From the NCBI GenBank assembly GCA_022846095.1, contig AP025583.1, forward strand, positions 1,860,001-1,924,000: a DNA stretch of 64,000 nucleotides, read 5' to 3'. The position numbers were made by a program, and so were the translations under genes. Within the stretch, counting starts at the first letter, position 1; each line of letters starts with the position of its first letter. Under the pieces are notes generated by a model. That model was not told the origin of the DNA, ran no database searches, and saw nothing but the letters and a program-made list of their open reading frames with translations. Positions 46,618 to 54,038 of this stretch are shown one piece after another. The DNA comes from Oscillospiraceae bacterium (lineage in GTDB: Bacteria; Bacillota; Clostridia; Oscillospirales; Oscillospiraceae).

Positions 46618-46805
46618 GGCGGATAAGGCGGCGGATGGTGGACGGGCGATTCGTGAATCGCCCCTATGGGCCTGGAACAGCGGGCCGATGAGGGCATCGG
46701 CCCCTACGGTACGGGGATGGGGCGGATTGCCACGGGCCTGCGGCCCTCGCAATGACGTAGGGCGGGGGCTTGCCCCCGCCGCCCATGCTTGCGCCCCAAA
46801 TCCCT
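46618..46805 (+). repeat. Second copy of the 188-bp TIR repeat
   Basis: This copy follows the one at 24553-24740 nearly base for base from GGATAAGGCGG through the inner palindromes (GGGCGATTC/GAATCGCCC, GGGCCGATG/CATCGGCCC) to GCGGGGGCTTGCCCCCGC, but its outer right end has decayed (GCGCCCCAAATCCCT). Same orientation as the 24.5-kb copy. No gene seen in the flanking 46551-46617. Confidence 0.75.
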
Positions 46806-46847
46806 ATGGTATCATTTTTTGACAGGGCGCTTTTGCGTCTAAAGGGG

Positions 46848-47744
46848 CTATTTCGGGGTTCTTGCGGCCTTTTTCGCCGCTTTTTGCGCCCGGCGCTCGG
46901 CCTTGCGCTGGGCGCCGGCCTCCTGGAGGCGGGCCTTGAGCTGGCCCCCCGCCTCGGCCACCTCGGAGAGGCTCTGGGAGAGGCTCTGGGAGGACATGTG
47001 GCGGTAGTGGTCCCGGAAGCGGCGGGTCTGCCGCTCGGCCTTGGCCAGCAGCTCGTCGTAGGAGGCCTTGAGCATCTCGGCGGCCTCGCCGGGGCTGTCG
47101 GGCGCGGCCTCCATGGCGGCGGCCAGCCGGTCGCCCAGCTCGGCCTTACCCAGGGAGAGCTGGAGCCGCAGCTCCTCGCCGGTCTGGTTGAGCCTGGCCA
47201 GGGCGGTGGACATGAGGGCCAGATCCCGGATGGTGAAGCCCGCGTCCACCAGCAGGGCGCAGAGGAGCACCAGGGCCACGATCTGCCGAGCCAGGACCGG
47301 GGCGAGCAGCACCAGGCCCGAGACGAAGGGGTGGATCCAGAAGATGACTATGTAGGCCAGCAAGCCCCACATCAGGCACACCCAGAGGCAGATGCGCCCG
47401 TTGAGGTTGAATTTAAACATGCTGTAGTCCCAGTACTTGATGTGGGTGGTGACCTCCAGGAACCAGCCCACAAAGTACTCCCAGGCCGACATGCACACCG
47501 TGGCCGCCAGGTAGAAGACCACGGGGCTGCCGGTGAGGGGGGCGAACCAGCAGATCATCATGAGCACGCCCACGCCGTAGATGGGGCAGACGGGCCCGTA
47601 GAGGAAGCCGCGCACCATAAATTTCTTCTCGGTAATAGAGCAGTAGGCGGTCTCCATCCCCCAGCCCAGGCAGGCGTAGATGAGGAAATAGAGCACCAGC
47701 AGGTGCAGGGGGAAACCGAACAGGACAGGTTCCGCAAAGGACAT
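46848..47744 (-). CDS. Putative ABC-transporter-type permease (CmpB/DUF1113 family)
   Basis: The 298-aa protein has about six membrane segments up to residue 185 with the family pattern YACLGWGMETAYC... FMVRGFLYGPVCPIYGVG... TVCMSAWEYFVGWFLE... YWDYSMFKFNLNGRICL, then a charged coiled-coil C terminus (about 190-298) rich in Ala, Arg and Gln. The family is annotated as a type-IV ABC permease but lacks a proven partner. AAGGAG precedes the ATG. Confidence 0.85.
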   Translation of the reverse strand: MSFAEPVLFGFPLHLLVLYFLIYACLGWGMETAYCSITEKKFMVRGFLYGPVCPIYGVGVLMMICWFAPLTGSPVVFYLAATVCMSAWEYFVGWFLEVTTHIKYWDYSMFKFNLNGRICLWVCLMWGLLAYIVIFWIHPFVSGLVLLAPVLARQIVALVLLCALLVDAGFTIRDLALMSTALARLNQTGEELRLQLSLGKAELGDRLAAAMEAAPDSPGEAAEMLKASYDELLAKAERQTRRFRDHYRHMSSQSLSQSLSEVAEAGGQLKARLQEAGAQRKAERRAQKAAKKAARTPK

Positions 47745-47807
47745 GGGAGCACTCCTTCAGGGCGGAGTGTGGAACCCCGCCGGGTTTTTCGGGCGCGGCC
47801 GCGCCCC

Positions 47808-48347
47808 CTATTCTTCTTTCTGCTCGTCGCCGTCCAGCAGCGCGCCGAGCACCTCGTTGTACACCCGCTCGGGCTTGGCCTTAAAGCCCTCAGCCAGCCG
47901 GTCCGCCTGGTCCTGGGAGACGCACAGCAGCTCGATGGTCATCAGGTTACCTCCCTCGTCGTCCAGGGTCAGCCGGACGGTGAGGGTGCCGTCGGGGCGG
48001 GTGAGGGTCTCGGAGCGGACCTGGGCGTTGCGCCGCAGGATGCCGTTGACCCGGGCCACGTTGGCGTTGCACTTGCGGCGCACCGTGTAGGGCAGGCTGC
48101 TCTCGCAGGCCGCGCCGTTCTGGCGGCCCTTGTCGGTGACGGTGTACAGCCCGTCCGTCAGGTCCAGGTGCCCGGTCTCCACCAGCTCGGAGACCGCCTC
48201 GGCGAAGTCGAAGTAGTCCACGCCCTCGTCGCACAGGGTCAGATCGGTCAGGGTGGCGAAGTCCAGTGGTCCCGCGGCGCGGGCCATGATGTAGAGCACC
48301 AGAAATTTGATCTCCAATTTATCGTGGATAAAGCCGAAGCGGGCCAT
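47808..48347 (-). CDS. DUF4364 family protein
   Basis: The 179-aa protein matches DUF4364: a winged-helix-like N terminus (KLEIKFLVLYIMARAAGPLDFATLTDLTLCDEGVDYFDFAEAVSELVETGHL, then YTVTDKGRQ) and a C-terminal domain. It may bind DNA, but no target is known. TAGGAGG precedes the ATG. It lies upstream of the CmpB-like gene on the same strand. Confidence 0.85.
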   Translation of the reverse strand: MARFGFIHDKLEIKFLVLYIMARAAGPLDFATLTDLTLCDEGVDYFDFAEAVSELVETGHLDLTDGLYTVTDKGRQNGAACESSLPYTVRRKCNANVARVNGILRRNAQVRSETLTRPDGTLTVRLTLDDEGGNLMTIELLCVSQDQADRLAEGFKAKPERVYNEVLGALLDGDEQKEE

Positions 48348-48429
48348 GGGCGGGCCTCCTAACTCATTGAGGTAACTTCCCCATTATATCCAATCCGCCG
48401 CCGTTTCACAAGTGGATTTTTCCCGCGGC

Positions 48430-48458
48430 TTGACAGCTTATGGGGGAGAAGGTATGAT
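48430..48458 (+). promoter_or_regulatory. SigA-type promoter for the DUF3048 lipoprotein
   Basis: A perfect TTGACA and TATGAT are 17 bp apart, 35 bp before the start codon. Confidence 0.78.
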
Positions 48459-48492
48459 GGTGGTACAAGATATGGAAAGGGAGGCCCCCGCG

Positions 48493-49590
48493 ATGAAAAA
48501 ACGGATACTGCCTTTTTGCCTGGCGCTGCTGCTGGCGCTCTCCGCCTGCGGCAAGGGTGAGCCGGAGGTCTCCCCCGTCCCGCCGGTCATCCCCTCCCGG
48601 GAGCCCATCGTGCTGCCCACGCCCCAGCCCACACCCGACGTGTACGACGGCCCGGTGAACCCCCTGAGCGGGGAGCCCATCGGGGAGGAGTGGGTCAACC
48701 GCCGCCCGGTGGCCATTATGCTCAACAACCTGAAGGCGGCCCTGCCCCAGATGGGCCAGTCCCAGGCCGACATCCTCTACGAGTGCCTGGCCGAGGGGGG
48801 CATCACCCGTATGCTGGGGGTCTACCAGAGCGTGGAGGGGGTGGGGACCATCGGGGCCATCCGCTCCGCCCGCCCCTACTACCTGGAGCTGGCCCTGGGG
48901 CACGACGCGGTTTACATCCACGCCGGGGGCAGCGAGGACGCCTACGCCAGGATCAAGCAGTGGGGCGTCACGTCCCTGGACGGGGTGCGGGGGCCCTATA
49001 TGAGCAACGAGGCCCAGGCAAACCTGATGTGGCGGGACCCGGAGCGCCGCAAGACCTACAGCCTGGAGCACACCGTGGTCACCACGGGGGAGGCCATCGC
49101 AACGCGCTTTGCGGGCTACTCCAGCCTGCGGCTGGAGCACGCGGACGGCTACGCCTACGACATGGCCTTCGCAGAGGACGGCACCCCGGCGGACGGGGCG
49201 GCGGCTGGGACGATCACCGTGCCCTTCTCCAACTACAAGACCGGCGTGTTCACCTACGACGCGGATAAGGGCCTGTACCTGGTGGAGGAGTACGGCAAGC
49301 CCTACATAGACGGGGACTCGGGCGAGCAGGTGGGAGTGACCAACGTGGTGGTGATCAAGACCGCCTGCAGCAACACCGGGGACAGCCTGGGGCACATCAC
49401 CGTGGATCTCTCCAGCGGCGGCACGGGCTACTTCGCCTGCGGCGGCAGGGTCATCGACATCCGCTGGAGCAAGGGGTACCCCGACGGGCAGCTGCGCTAC
49501 ACCGACCTGGACGGCAGCCCCGTCACCTTTGGGGTGGGGCACACCTACGTGAACATCGTGCCGCTGAAATCGGACGTGACGTTTGAATAG
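48493..49590 (+). CDS. DUF3048 (YerB-like) lipoprotein
   Basis: The 365-aa protein has a lipoprotein signal (MKKRILPFCLALLLALSAC, Cys 19), a Pro-rich linker, and the DUF3048 domain: NRRPVAIMLNNLKAALPQMGQSQADILYECLAEGGITRMLGVY, VGTIGAIRSARPYYLELALGHDAVYIHAGGS. A C-terminal DUF3048_C domain follows (QLRYTDLDGSPVTFGVGHTYVNIVP). Extracytoplasmic, function unknown. GGGAGG lies before ATG 48493. Confidence 0.9.
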   Translation: MKKRILPFCLALLLALSACGKGEPEVSPVPPVIPSREPIVLPTPQPTPDVYDGPVNPLSGEPIGEEWVNRRPVAIMLNNLKAALPQMGQSQADILYECLAEGGITRMLGVYQSVEGVGTIGAIRSARPYYLELALGHDAVYIHAGGSEDAYARIKQWGVTSLDGVRGPYMSNEAQANLMWRDPERRKTYSLEHTVVTTGEAIATRFAGYSSLRLEHADGYAYDMAFAEDGTPADGAAAGTITVPFSNYKTGVFTYDADKGLYLVEEYGKPYIDGDSGEQVGVTNVVVIKTACSNTGDSLGHITVDLSSGGTGYFACGGRVIDIRWSKGYPDGQLRYTDLDGSPVTFGVGHTYVNIVPLKSDVTFE

Positions 49591-49617
49591 CCGCCGCCCC
49601 GCGTCAGGCACAGGACA

Positions 49618-49652
49618 GGAACCCGGCCCATAGGATGGACCGGGTTCTTTTC
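49618..49652 (+). terminator. Terminator after the DUF3048 gene
   Basis: GAACCCGG pairs with CCGGGTTC across a 13-nt loop, followed by TTTT. Confidence 0.8.
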
Positions 49653-49682
49653 ACGCTGTGGCGAAACTTGGAGGGGAGCGAG

Positions 49683-49710
49683 AACCATTCCCCCCATCAC
49701 TCATAGAATG
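49683..49710 (+). promoter_or_regulatory. SigK/SigE-like promoter pattern upstream of the split gene
   Basis: AAC (49683-49685), 16 bp, then CATAGAATG (49702-49710). This fits the mother-cell SigK pattern mAC-N16/17-CATAnnnTA in all but the last base, and CATAGAAT also matches a SigE -10 (CATACAAT) at seven of eight bases. There is no good SigA promoter here. Pattern match only. Confidence 0.4.
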
Positions 49711-49801
49711 GTATGGAAGGAAATGTCCTTTTAAAAGTGGCCGCCGGTACCGCCGGAACGGCGGACGGGTGGCTGCTGAATACTCTTTGGGAGGTATTAC
49801 A

Positions 49802-49933
49802 ATGCCTGAGAAGGTCATGCCCGGCCCCGTGCAGGATACCGCCTGTATCCGTGAGGCTGTGTGCATACACACGAAAAAGATCTACGATTCCTGCAAAGAG
49901 GAGGATACAGCGCTTTGGAGGAAATTGCCCTAA
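49802..49933 (+). pseudogene. 5' part of a split Cys-rich gene (codons 1-32 genuine)
   Basis: ATG 49802 lies after GGGAGG and encodes MPEKVMPGPVQDTACIREAV then CIHTKKIYDSCK; from codon 33 the frame enters the inserted element and ends at TAA 49933 after 43 codons. The rest of the gene is at 56051-56789. Joining at the GA at 49898-49899 restores a single frame of 278 codons with the sequence ...SCKDKDCIEDLR... across the joint. I believe this to be a conserved Cys-rich family of spore-forming Clostridia, of unknown function; that is from memory, not from a search. Confidence 0.85.
49875..49925 (+). other. attL of the serine-recombinase element
   Basis: The host side reads CCTGCAAA, the shared dinucleotide GA is at 49898-49899, and the element side begins GGAGGATACAGCGCTTT. 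The element side is an imperfect inverted copy of the element side of attR (15 of the first 17 bases match). Confidence 0.75.
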
Positions 49934-49958
49934 AAGGGGGCCGCGCCGAGCGCGGCCC
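49932..49958 (-). terminator. Terminator after the serine recombinase gene
   Basis: GGGCCGCGC pairs with GCGCGGCCC; on the minus strand it is followed by CCTTTTAGG. It lies just inside the element. Confidence 0.7.
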
Positions 49959-49963
49959 TTGGG

Positions 49964-51448
49964 CTAGAAGGGCTTCAGGTCAATTTCCAGGGAGAACTCC
50001 GCGGGCCTGCTCTTCTTGTCCTTGCGGTACCAAATTACGTTGACGACGCTTTTCAGCAGCGCGTTGCGCCCGGCGGCGTCGGCGCCCTCGTAGGCGTCCA
50101 GCACGGTTTTTATCTGCTGCGCCGCGCCGGGGTCCACGGCGCGGGCCTTTTCGATGTCCCGCCGGAGCTCCGCCTCCTTGGCCTCCAGGGCCGCGCGCTT
50201 CTCCTTCACCCTGCCCATGCGCGTCCGGAAGGTGGGCAGGTCGTACGCGCCGGTCTCCAGCAGCTCATAGAGGCGGTTCATCTGGCCGCCCGCCGCCGTC
50301 AGCTCCTTGCGCACGGCCTGGAGGGAGGTCTCAAGCACGCGGGTGTCCCGGGCCCGGGCCTCGGGCCGGGCCGCCGTCAGCCCGGCCAGCGTGCGCCGGA
50401 GGTACTGGAGCACCCGGTCCTCCACGAACTCAAATTTGGCCCCGGCGCAGCACCCGGCGGTATTGCACAGCAGGTAGGCCTGCCCCTTGTTCGTGCCCAT
50501 GCGCTGCATGTTTTTGCCGCAGCGGGCGCACCTGACCAGCCCGGCCAGGGGGCTTTTGACCGTGCCGTCATTGTGGGCGGGGGTGTACCGCCCGGCCATG
50601 ATGTCCTGCACCCTGTCGAACAGCGCCTGGTCCACGATGGCGGGGTGGAGGCCGTCCACCACCGTCCAGCTCTCCTTGGGCTGGTAGACGGTGATGTGGC
50701 GCACCTGCCCGTTGGAGGCCTTGCGGATGTGCTTTTTCTGGTCCCACACGATTTTGCCGGTGTAGGTGGGGTTGGTCAGGATTTTGGCGACGCTGTTCCG
50801 GGTGAAGGCCTCCGAGCGGTGGGGGCGGGCCCCCAGGGCGGTGACGTGCCGGGCGATGGAGACGCACCCCAGGCCCTGGGCGTACATCTCGAACATCATG
50901 CGCACGTACCCGGCCTCGGGCTCGTTGATCTCCAGCGTGGGCCTGCGCTCCACGGTGACCCTGCGGTAGCCGTAGGGGGCGTTTGCCACGTAGCAGCCGT
51001 CCCGGATGGTCTGCGCCAGCCCCCGGCGCAGGCGCTTATTGATAATCTTGTACTCGCGGCGGGACATGAAGGTCTTGAACTCGGCCAGCTCGTCGTCGAT
51101 CTCGTCCGAGAGGTCGTAGGTCTTCTCTGGGGTGATGATCAGGGTGCCCGACTCCCGGAAGGCGTCCAGGATGATGCCCTGGTCCTTCATGCGGCCGCGG
51201 GAGAGGCGGTCCAGGTCCATGACCAGGACCGCCTCGTATTTGCCCGCCTCCACGTCCTCCAGGAGGCGGAGCATCTCCGGCCGGGCGTACAGGCTCTCGC
51301 CGCTGACCACCTCCCAGTAGGTCCCGGCGATATGGATCCCATGGGCCGCCGCATACCCGGCCAGGGCCTTGCGGTGCTTCGCCAGCACTTCTTCGGTGTC
51401 CAAACCCTCCTCCATGCGGGATTTGCGGAGGTATTCGGCTGCTTCCAT
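49964..51448 (-). CDS. Large serine recombinase (site-specific integrase/excisionase)
   Basis: The 494-aa protein has an N-terminal resolvase domain (about residues 4-145) beginning AAEYLRKSRMEEG, where the catalytic Ser is in YLRKSR, and with VLVMDLDRLSRGRMKDQG; a Recombinase domain (about 160-265: YGYRRV... NSVAKILTNPTYTGKIVW); and a zinc ribbon with the pattern CARCGKNM...CNTAGCC near 315-340, followed by a coiled coil. It is the only recombinase in the element and its stop lies 65 bp from attL, as expected for the enzyme that integrates and excises it. AGGGAGGGG precedes the ATG. Confidence 0.95.
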   Translation of the reverse strand: MEAAEYLRKSRMEEGLDTEEVLAKHRKALAGYAAAHGIHIAGTYWEVVSGESLYARPEMLRLLEDVEAGKYEAVLVMDLDRLSRGRMKDQGIILDAFRESGTLIITPEKTYDLSDEIDDELAEFKTFMSRREYKIINKRLRRGLAQTIRDGCYVANAPYGYRRVTVERRPTLEINEPEAGYVRMMFEMYAQGLGCVSIARHVTALGARPHRSEAFTRNSVAKILTNPTYTGKIVWDQKKHIRKASNGQVRHITVYQPKESWTVVDGLHPAIVDQALFDRVQDIMAGRYTPAHNDGTVKSPLAGLVRCARCGKNMQRMGTNKGQAYLLCNTAGCCAGAKFEFVEDRVLQYLRRTLAGLTAARPEARARDTRVLETSLQAVRKELTAAGGQMNRLYELLETGAYDLPTFRTRMGRVKEKRAALEAKEAELRRDIEKARAVDPGAAQQIKTVLDAYEGADAAGRNALLKSVVNVIWYRKDKKSRPAEFSLEIDLKPF

Positions 51449-51496
51449 GGGCGTCCCCTCCCTCTGTTAAATAAGAATGGAATATATTTACAATTA

Positions 51497-51525
51497 ATTT
51501 TAGCACATCTGCACGCGCCAGACAA
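51497..51525 (-). promoter_or_regulatory. SigA-type promoter for the serine recombinase
   Basis: On the minus strand TTGTCT and TAAAAT are 17 bp apart, about 50 bp before the start. It looks vegetative rather than sporulation-specific. Confidence 0.6.
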
Positions 51526-51593
51526 GTCCGTTTGCCGGGGCGGGGGCATAGGACTTGCCCGGGCCGGAATAGCCTGCGTAGGGGGTGAGCGCC

Positions 51594-51872
51594 TTGGCGG
51601 CAGACGTTACGACCGAGCGGATGACCAGGCTCTACGGTGGCAAGGAGTATTGCGTTACAGTAACGACCTACGAGGGCACGCAGACCTACAGGACCAGCGA
51701 CGGGCGGGAGGTCCTGGCTGACGCGGCCATCCACTACGACTACGGCCCCAAGCTGGGGGAGGGGTGGGATTATATCCTCCACAGGGACTGCGCCCCCGGG
51801 CAGCGCGCCGAGGGCCGCCTCCGAATCCGGCAGGTGGCCGCCCAGGTGCTTCTGGACGCAGGCCCTTGGTAG
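51594..51872 (+). CDS. Hypothetical 92-aa protein of the element
   Basis: The start is TTG 51594, eight bases after AGGGGG; a GTG nine bases earlier is too close to the SD. The product (LAADVTTERMTRLYGGKEYC...) has a beta-rich N half (GGKEYCVTVTTYEGTQTYRTSDG) and a C half with DYILHRDCAPGQRAEGRLRIRQVAAQVLLD. No signal, no membrane segment. I do not recognise it. It diverges from the recombinase, so a role in controlling it is possible but unsupported. Confidence 0.55.
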   Translation: MAADVTTERMTRLYGGKEYCVTVTTYEGTQTYRTSDGREVLADAAIHYDYGPKLGEGWDYILHRDCAPGQRAEGRLRIRQVAAQVLLDAGPW

Positions 51873-51977
51873 GGGGAAATGCCCGGACGCAAAAGCAGGC
51901 TGCCGGGGAGGACCGGCAGCCTGCTCCGCGATGGCACGCGGTATGTAACGCCTGTCCGGGCGGACAGGCGGAAGGGG

Positions 51978-52184
51978 TCAGCAGCAGCAAATACAGGTGG
52001 CGCTGATCTGAGGCGGCATGCTGCCGGTCATCACCCCGTTGAAGTGGATGCACACGTGGTTGCCGGGGCAGAAGCAGCAGGCGTGGTTTGTGTGGACGAT
52101 TACCATTTGGTTGGTGCAGTGGTCGCAGACGAGCAGAGCCCTGTTACAAACCCTGCATACGGTTGCACACATCGTTGTCTCCAT
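51978..52184 (-). CDS. Cysteine-rich 68-aa protein (paralogue of the next gene)
   Basis: The ORF encodes METTMCATVCRVCNRALLVC and on to a C-terminal ISATCICCC: 13 cysteines in 68 residues. GGAGG lies eight bases before ATG 52182-52184. Its core VIVHT..A..F.PG..V.I..NG.MT.S.PPQI aligns with the protein encoded at 52318-52728, where most cysteines are replaced. Metal binding or a disulfide-rich coat role is plausible; neither is shown. Confidence 0.72.
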   Translation of the reverse strand: METTMCATVCRVCNRALLVCDHCTNQMVIVHTNHACCFCPGNHVCIHFNGVMTGSMPPQISATCICCC

Positions 52185-52281
52185 AATAGATGCCTCCATC
52201 CAAAATACGTACATGTCATTCTATGTCGATTGCGCGGTGGGTGTGTCAAAGATCCGTACGGCGCAGGAGGACGAAAGAATA

Positions 52282-52301
52282 CCGCCCCGGTTAAGGGGCG
52301 G
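52282..52301 (-). terminator. Hairpin after the proline-rich gene
   Basis: CCGCCCC pairs with GGGGCGG over a 6-nt loop; on the minus strand it is followed by TATTCTTT. Confidence 0.55.
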
Positions 52302-52317
52302 CATTGACCCGTCTGTC

Positions 52318-52728
52318 CTATCTGGGCCTTCCGGGACGGTTATTGGGGGGACGGCCACCGGGCGGCCTCATTGGCGGCCTCATGGGCGGACGCACCACAG
52401 GAGGACGCACCACGGGCGGAAACAGAACCGGCGGCCACAAGATGGGCGGGAGAACGTTGGGGAAGCACCCGCCGGGCGGGCAGGGCGGGCGCACCACGGG
52501 CGGAGGCGGGGTAGGGAACTGCCCGGGCTGAGCCAGCGTTATGCGCAGGGCAAAAATCTGCGGCGGTATACTCTTCGTCATGGCGCCGTTGTACCAGATA
52601 TTTACGATGTCGCCGGGCCGGAACTGGCGTGCGATCTGTGTATTTACAATGACGTTTTGCCGTGTCTCGAGGTCGACGACGAGGAGATGATCCCACTGTA
52701 CCTCAATCACGACGGCTTGCATGAACAT
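52318..52728 (-). CDS. Small protein with PPQI-motif domain and proline-rich tail
   Basis: The 136-aa protein has an N-terminal beta-type domain of about 66 residues (MFMQAVVIEVQWDHLLVVDL, then NVIVNTQIARQFRPGDIVNI and YNGAMTKSIPPQIFALRI), a paralogue of the Cys-rich protein beside it, followed by a 70-residue tail dominated by Pro, Arg and Val (repeats of the RPPVV, MRPP type). GGAGG lies eight bases before ATG 52728. The OB-like core may bind ligand or surface; unknown. Confidence 0.75.
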   Translation of the reverse strand: MFMQAVVIEVQWDHLLVVDLETRQNVIVNTQIARQFRPGDIVNIWYNGAMTKSIPPQIFALRITLAQPGQFPTPPPPVVRPPCPPGGCFPNVLPPILWPPVLFPPVVRPPVVRPPMRPPMRPPGGRPPNNRPGRPR

Positions 52729-52803
52729 GCTTGGCACCTCCGTTCATACTACAGGATATGCCGTTTGCAGTCGAAACGGAACAGCGGCGGGGGCCGGGCG
52801 GCG

Positions 52804-52836
52804 CAAAATAAAACCGCCCCGGCAACGGGGCGGTTT
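52804..52836 (-). terminator. Terminator after the DUF305 gene
   Basis: AAACCGCCCC pairs with CGGGGCGGTTT; on the minus strand TTTTATTTTG follows. Confidence 0.85.
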
Positions 52837-52843
52837 CCGCGTG

Positions 52844-53587
52844 CTATTTTTGCAAATCGTCCAAAACGGCCTGCATACTTGAAATCTCATGCTTTTGCGT
52901 ATCAACGATAGCCTGTGCCAATTCTTTCACCTCGGCGTCGTCCGTATAGGGTAAGACGGCGTTTGCCATGTCCACCGCCATTTGGTGGTGCATGATCATC
53001 CCGTCCGCAAAGGCCGCATCAAGACTGTCCGCCGCGGCGTGGGACATGGAGTGCTCCATCAGCTTATCGTAAGCGTTTAAATACGCCTCGGCCTGCGCCT
53101 CGTCGGCGGCTCCGCTGGCCTCTAGGTCTTCGATCATGCCCTTCATCTGTTCGATTTCCGCTGTCTGCGCCGTGATGATGTCCTGGGCGAGCGCAGAGAG
53201 CACCGTGTGCTCGCCGCCGTATTGGAGGTAGCTTTCAGCCATCGCGACGGCGGCCTCGTGGTGGGGGATCATTCCGGTTAAAAAGTCAATTGCCGCGTTG
53301 CCGGAGTGCTCGATGCCCTCCATGCCCGCTATCATCGTGTCCATAATTGTGTCCTGCTCGTCCAGGTAGCCGCTCAGGTTGGCGTCTGCCGGCCGGTCCG
53401 ACGGGCCGTGGTCCATAGCCCCGTGATCCATGCCGCCGTGGTCCATTTGCCCGTTGTTCGTTGCGCCCGGCTGGGCGCCAGCGGCGGGAGTCCTGGATGA
53501 ATTTCCGGAGGCGGCCAGCAGGACGATCGCTATGATAAGGACGGCACCCGCCACGGCTAAACTCCAGTACCAAGTCTTTTTCTTCAT
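52844..53587 (-). CDS. DUF305 family membrane-anchored metal-type protein
   Basis: The 247-aa protein has a membrane anchor at about residues 8-27, a Met/His/Asp/Gly repeat (MDHGGMDHGAMDHG) as in copper-binding proteins, and two DUF305 ferritin-like halves marked by GMIPHHEAAVAMAESYL and GMIMHHQMAVDMANAVL. DUF305 proteins include cyanobacterial CopM, a periplasmic copper binder. The start ATG 53587 has AGGAGG; a longer in-frame start lacks it. With the HMA-like gene 71 bp upstream it suggests metal handling. Confidence 0.88.
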   Translation of the reverse strand: MKKKTWYWSLAVAGAVLIIAIVLLAASGNSSRTPAAGAQPGATNNGQMDHGGMDHGAMDHGPSDRPADANLSGYLDEQDTIMDTMIAGMEGIEHSGNAAIDFLTGMIPHHEAAVAMAESYLQYGGEHTVLSALAQDIITAQTAEIEQMKGMIEDLEASGAADEAQAEAYLNAYDKLMEHSMSHAAADSLDAAFADGMIMHHQMAVDMANAVLPYTDDAEVKELAQAIVDTQKHEISSMQAVLDDLQK

Positions 53588-53621
53588 AAATACCTCCTGA
53601 TGGGAGCGTGTAGGGTATCGG

Positions 53622-53651
53622 GGCAGGCCCGGGGGTTCCCCCGGGCCTGCC
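53622..53651. other. Intergenic hairpin between HMA-like and DUF305 genes
   Basis: GGCAGGCCCGGGGG pairs perfectly with CCCCCGGGCCTGCC over three bases. The T-run (GTTTTG) is on the plus strand only, so for the leftward operon it is more an intercistronic structure than a terminator. Confidence 0.5.
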
Positions 53652-53658
53652 GTTTTGC

Positions 53659-53880
53659 TCAATGCGCGGACTGGATGGGGTATCCGAGAATCTCTATCTT
53701 CTTCTGAATTTCCGACGGGGTAAGGGCCGCGCCGTCATAGGCGACTGATATACGGTCGCACTGCTTGTCAAAGCTGGCTGACATGACCCCGGGGAGGGAG
53801 TCCAGGGCCCGCTGCAGCAGCGTCGTGTCGTGGAGCCCGACGCCCTTATCCACCGCAAAATTTATACGTTCCTGTGCCAT
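53659..53880 (-). CDS. HMA-like domain protein lacking the CxxC motif
   Basis: The 73-aa protein has the length and beta-alpha-beta pattern of CopZ-type metallochaperones (LLQRALDSLPGVMSASFDKQ, ISVAYDGAALTPSEIQKKIEILGYPI), but the metal loop that should read MxCxxC is VGLHDTT. It has one Cys in all (near residue 41). GCGAGGTGA precedes ATG 53880. It may have lost metal binding or act as a protein-protein module for the DUF305 protein. Confidence 0.72.
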   Translation of the reverse strand: MAQERINFAVDKGVGLHDTTLLQRALDSLPGVMSASFDKQCDRISVAYDGAALTPSEIQKKIEILGYPIQSAH

Positions 53881-53959
53881 TGTAATCACCTCGCATTTTA
53901 GGATTCCCCCGGCAGACCAATCAATGCGTGTTTTCGGCGGCATTTCGTCCGCCGGGCCG

Positions 53960-53987
53960 TTGATTAAATGACAAAATGTTGTATAAT
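53960..53987 (+). promoter_or_regulatory. SigA-type promoter for the AAA-methyltransferase gene
   Basis: TTGATT (53960-53965) and TATAAT (53982-53987) are 16 bp apart, 52 bp before the start. Confidence 0.65.
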
Positions 53988-54038
53988 AATTTTATATTTT
54001 ACTGGGGGAATCTTGGATATTTGGTGGAGGTGTGCCGT

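Noticed and set aside
49658-49967. Longer frames covering the front of the split gene (starts at 49658, 49713 and 49861)
   Set aside because: Only ATG 49802 has an SD and continues in frame with the 3' half after joining at GA.
52340-52480. Direct repeats of GGGCGGACGCACCAC type, at first sight CRISPR-like
   Set aside because: They encode the proline/arginine-rich tail of the 136-aa protein; repeats are short, in frame and without spacers.
53659-53880. Calling this gene copZ
   Set aside because: The MxCxxC metal site is absent, so a copper chaperone name would overstate it.
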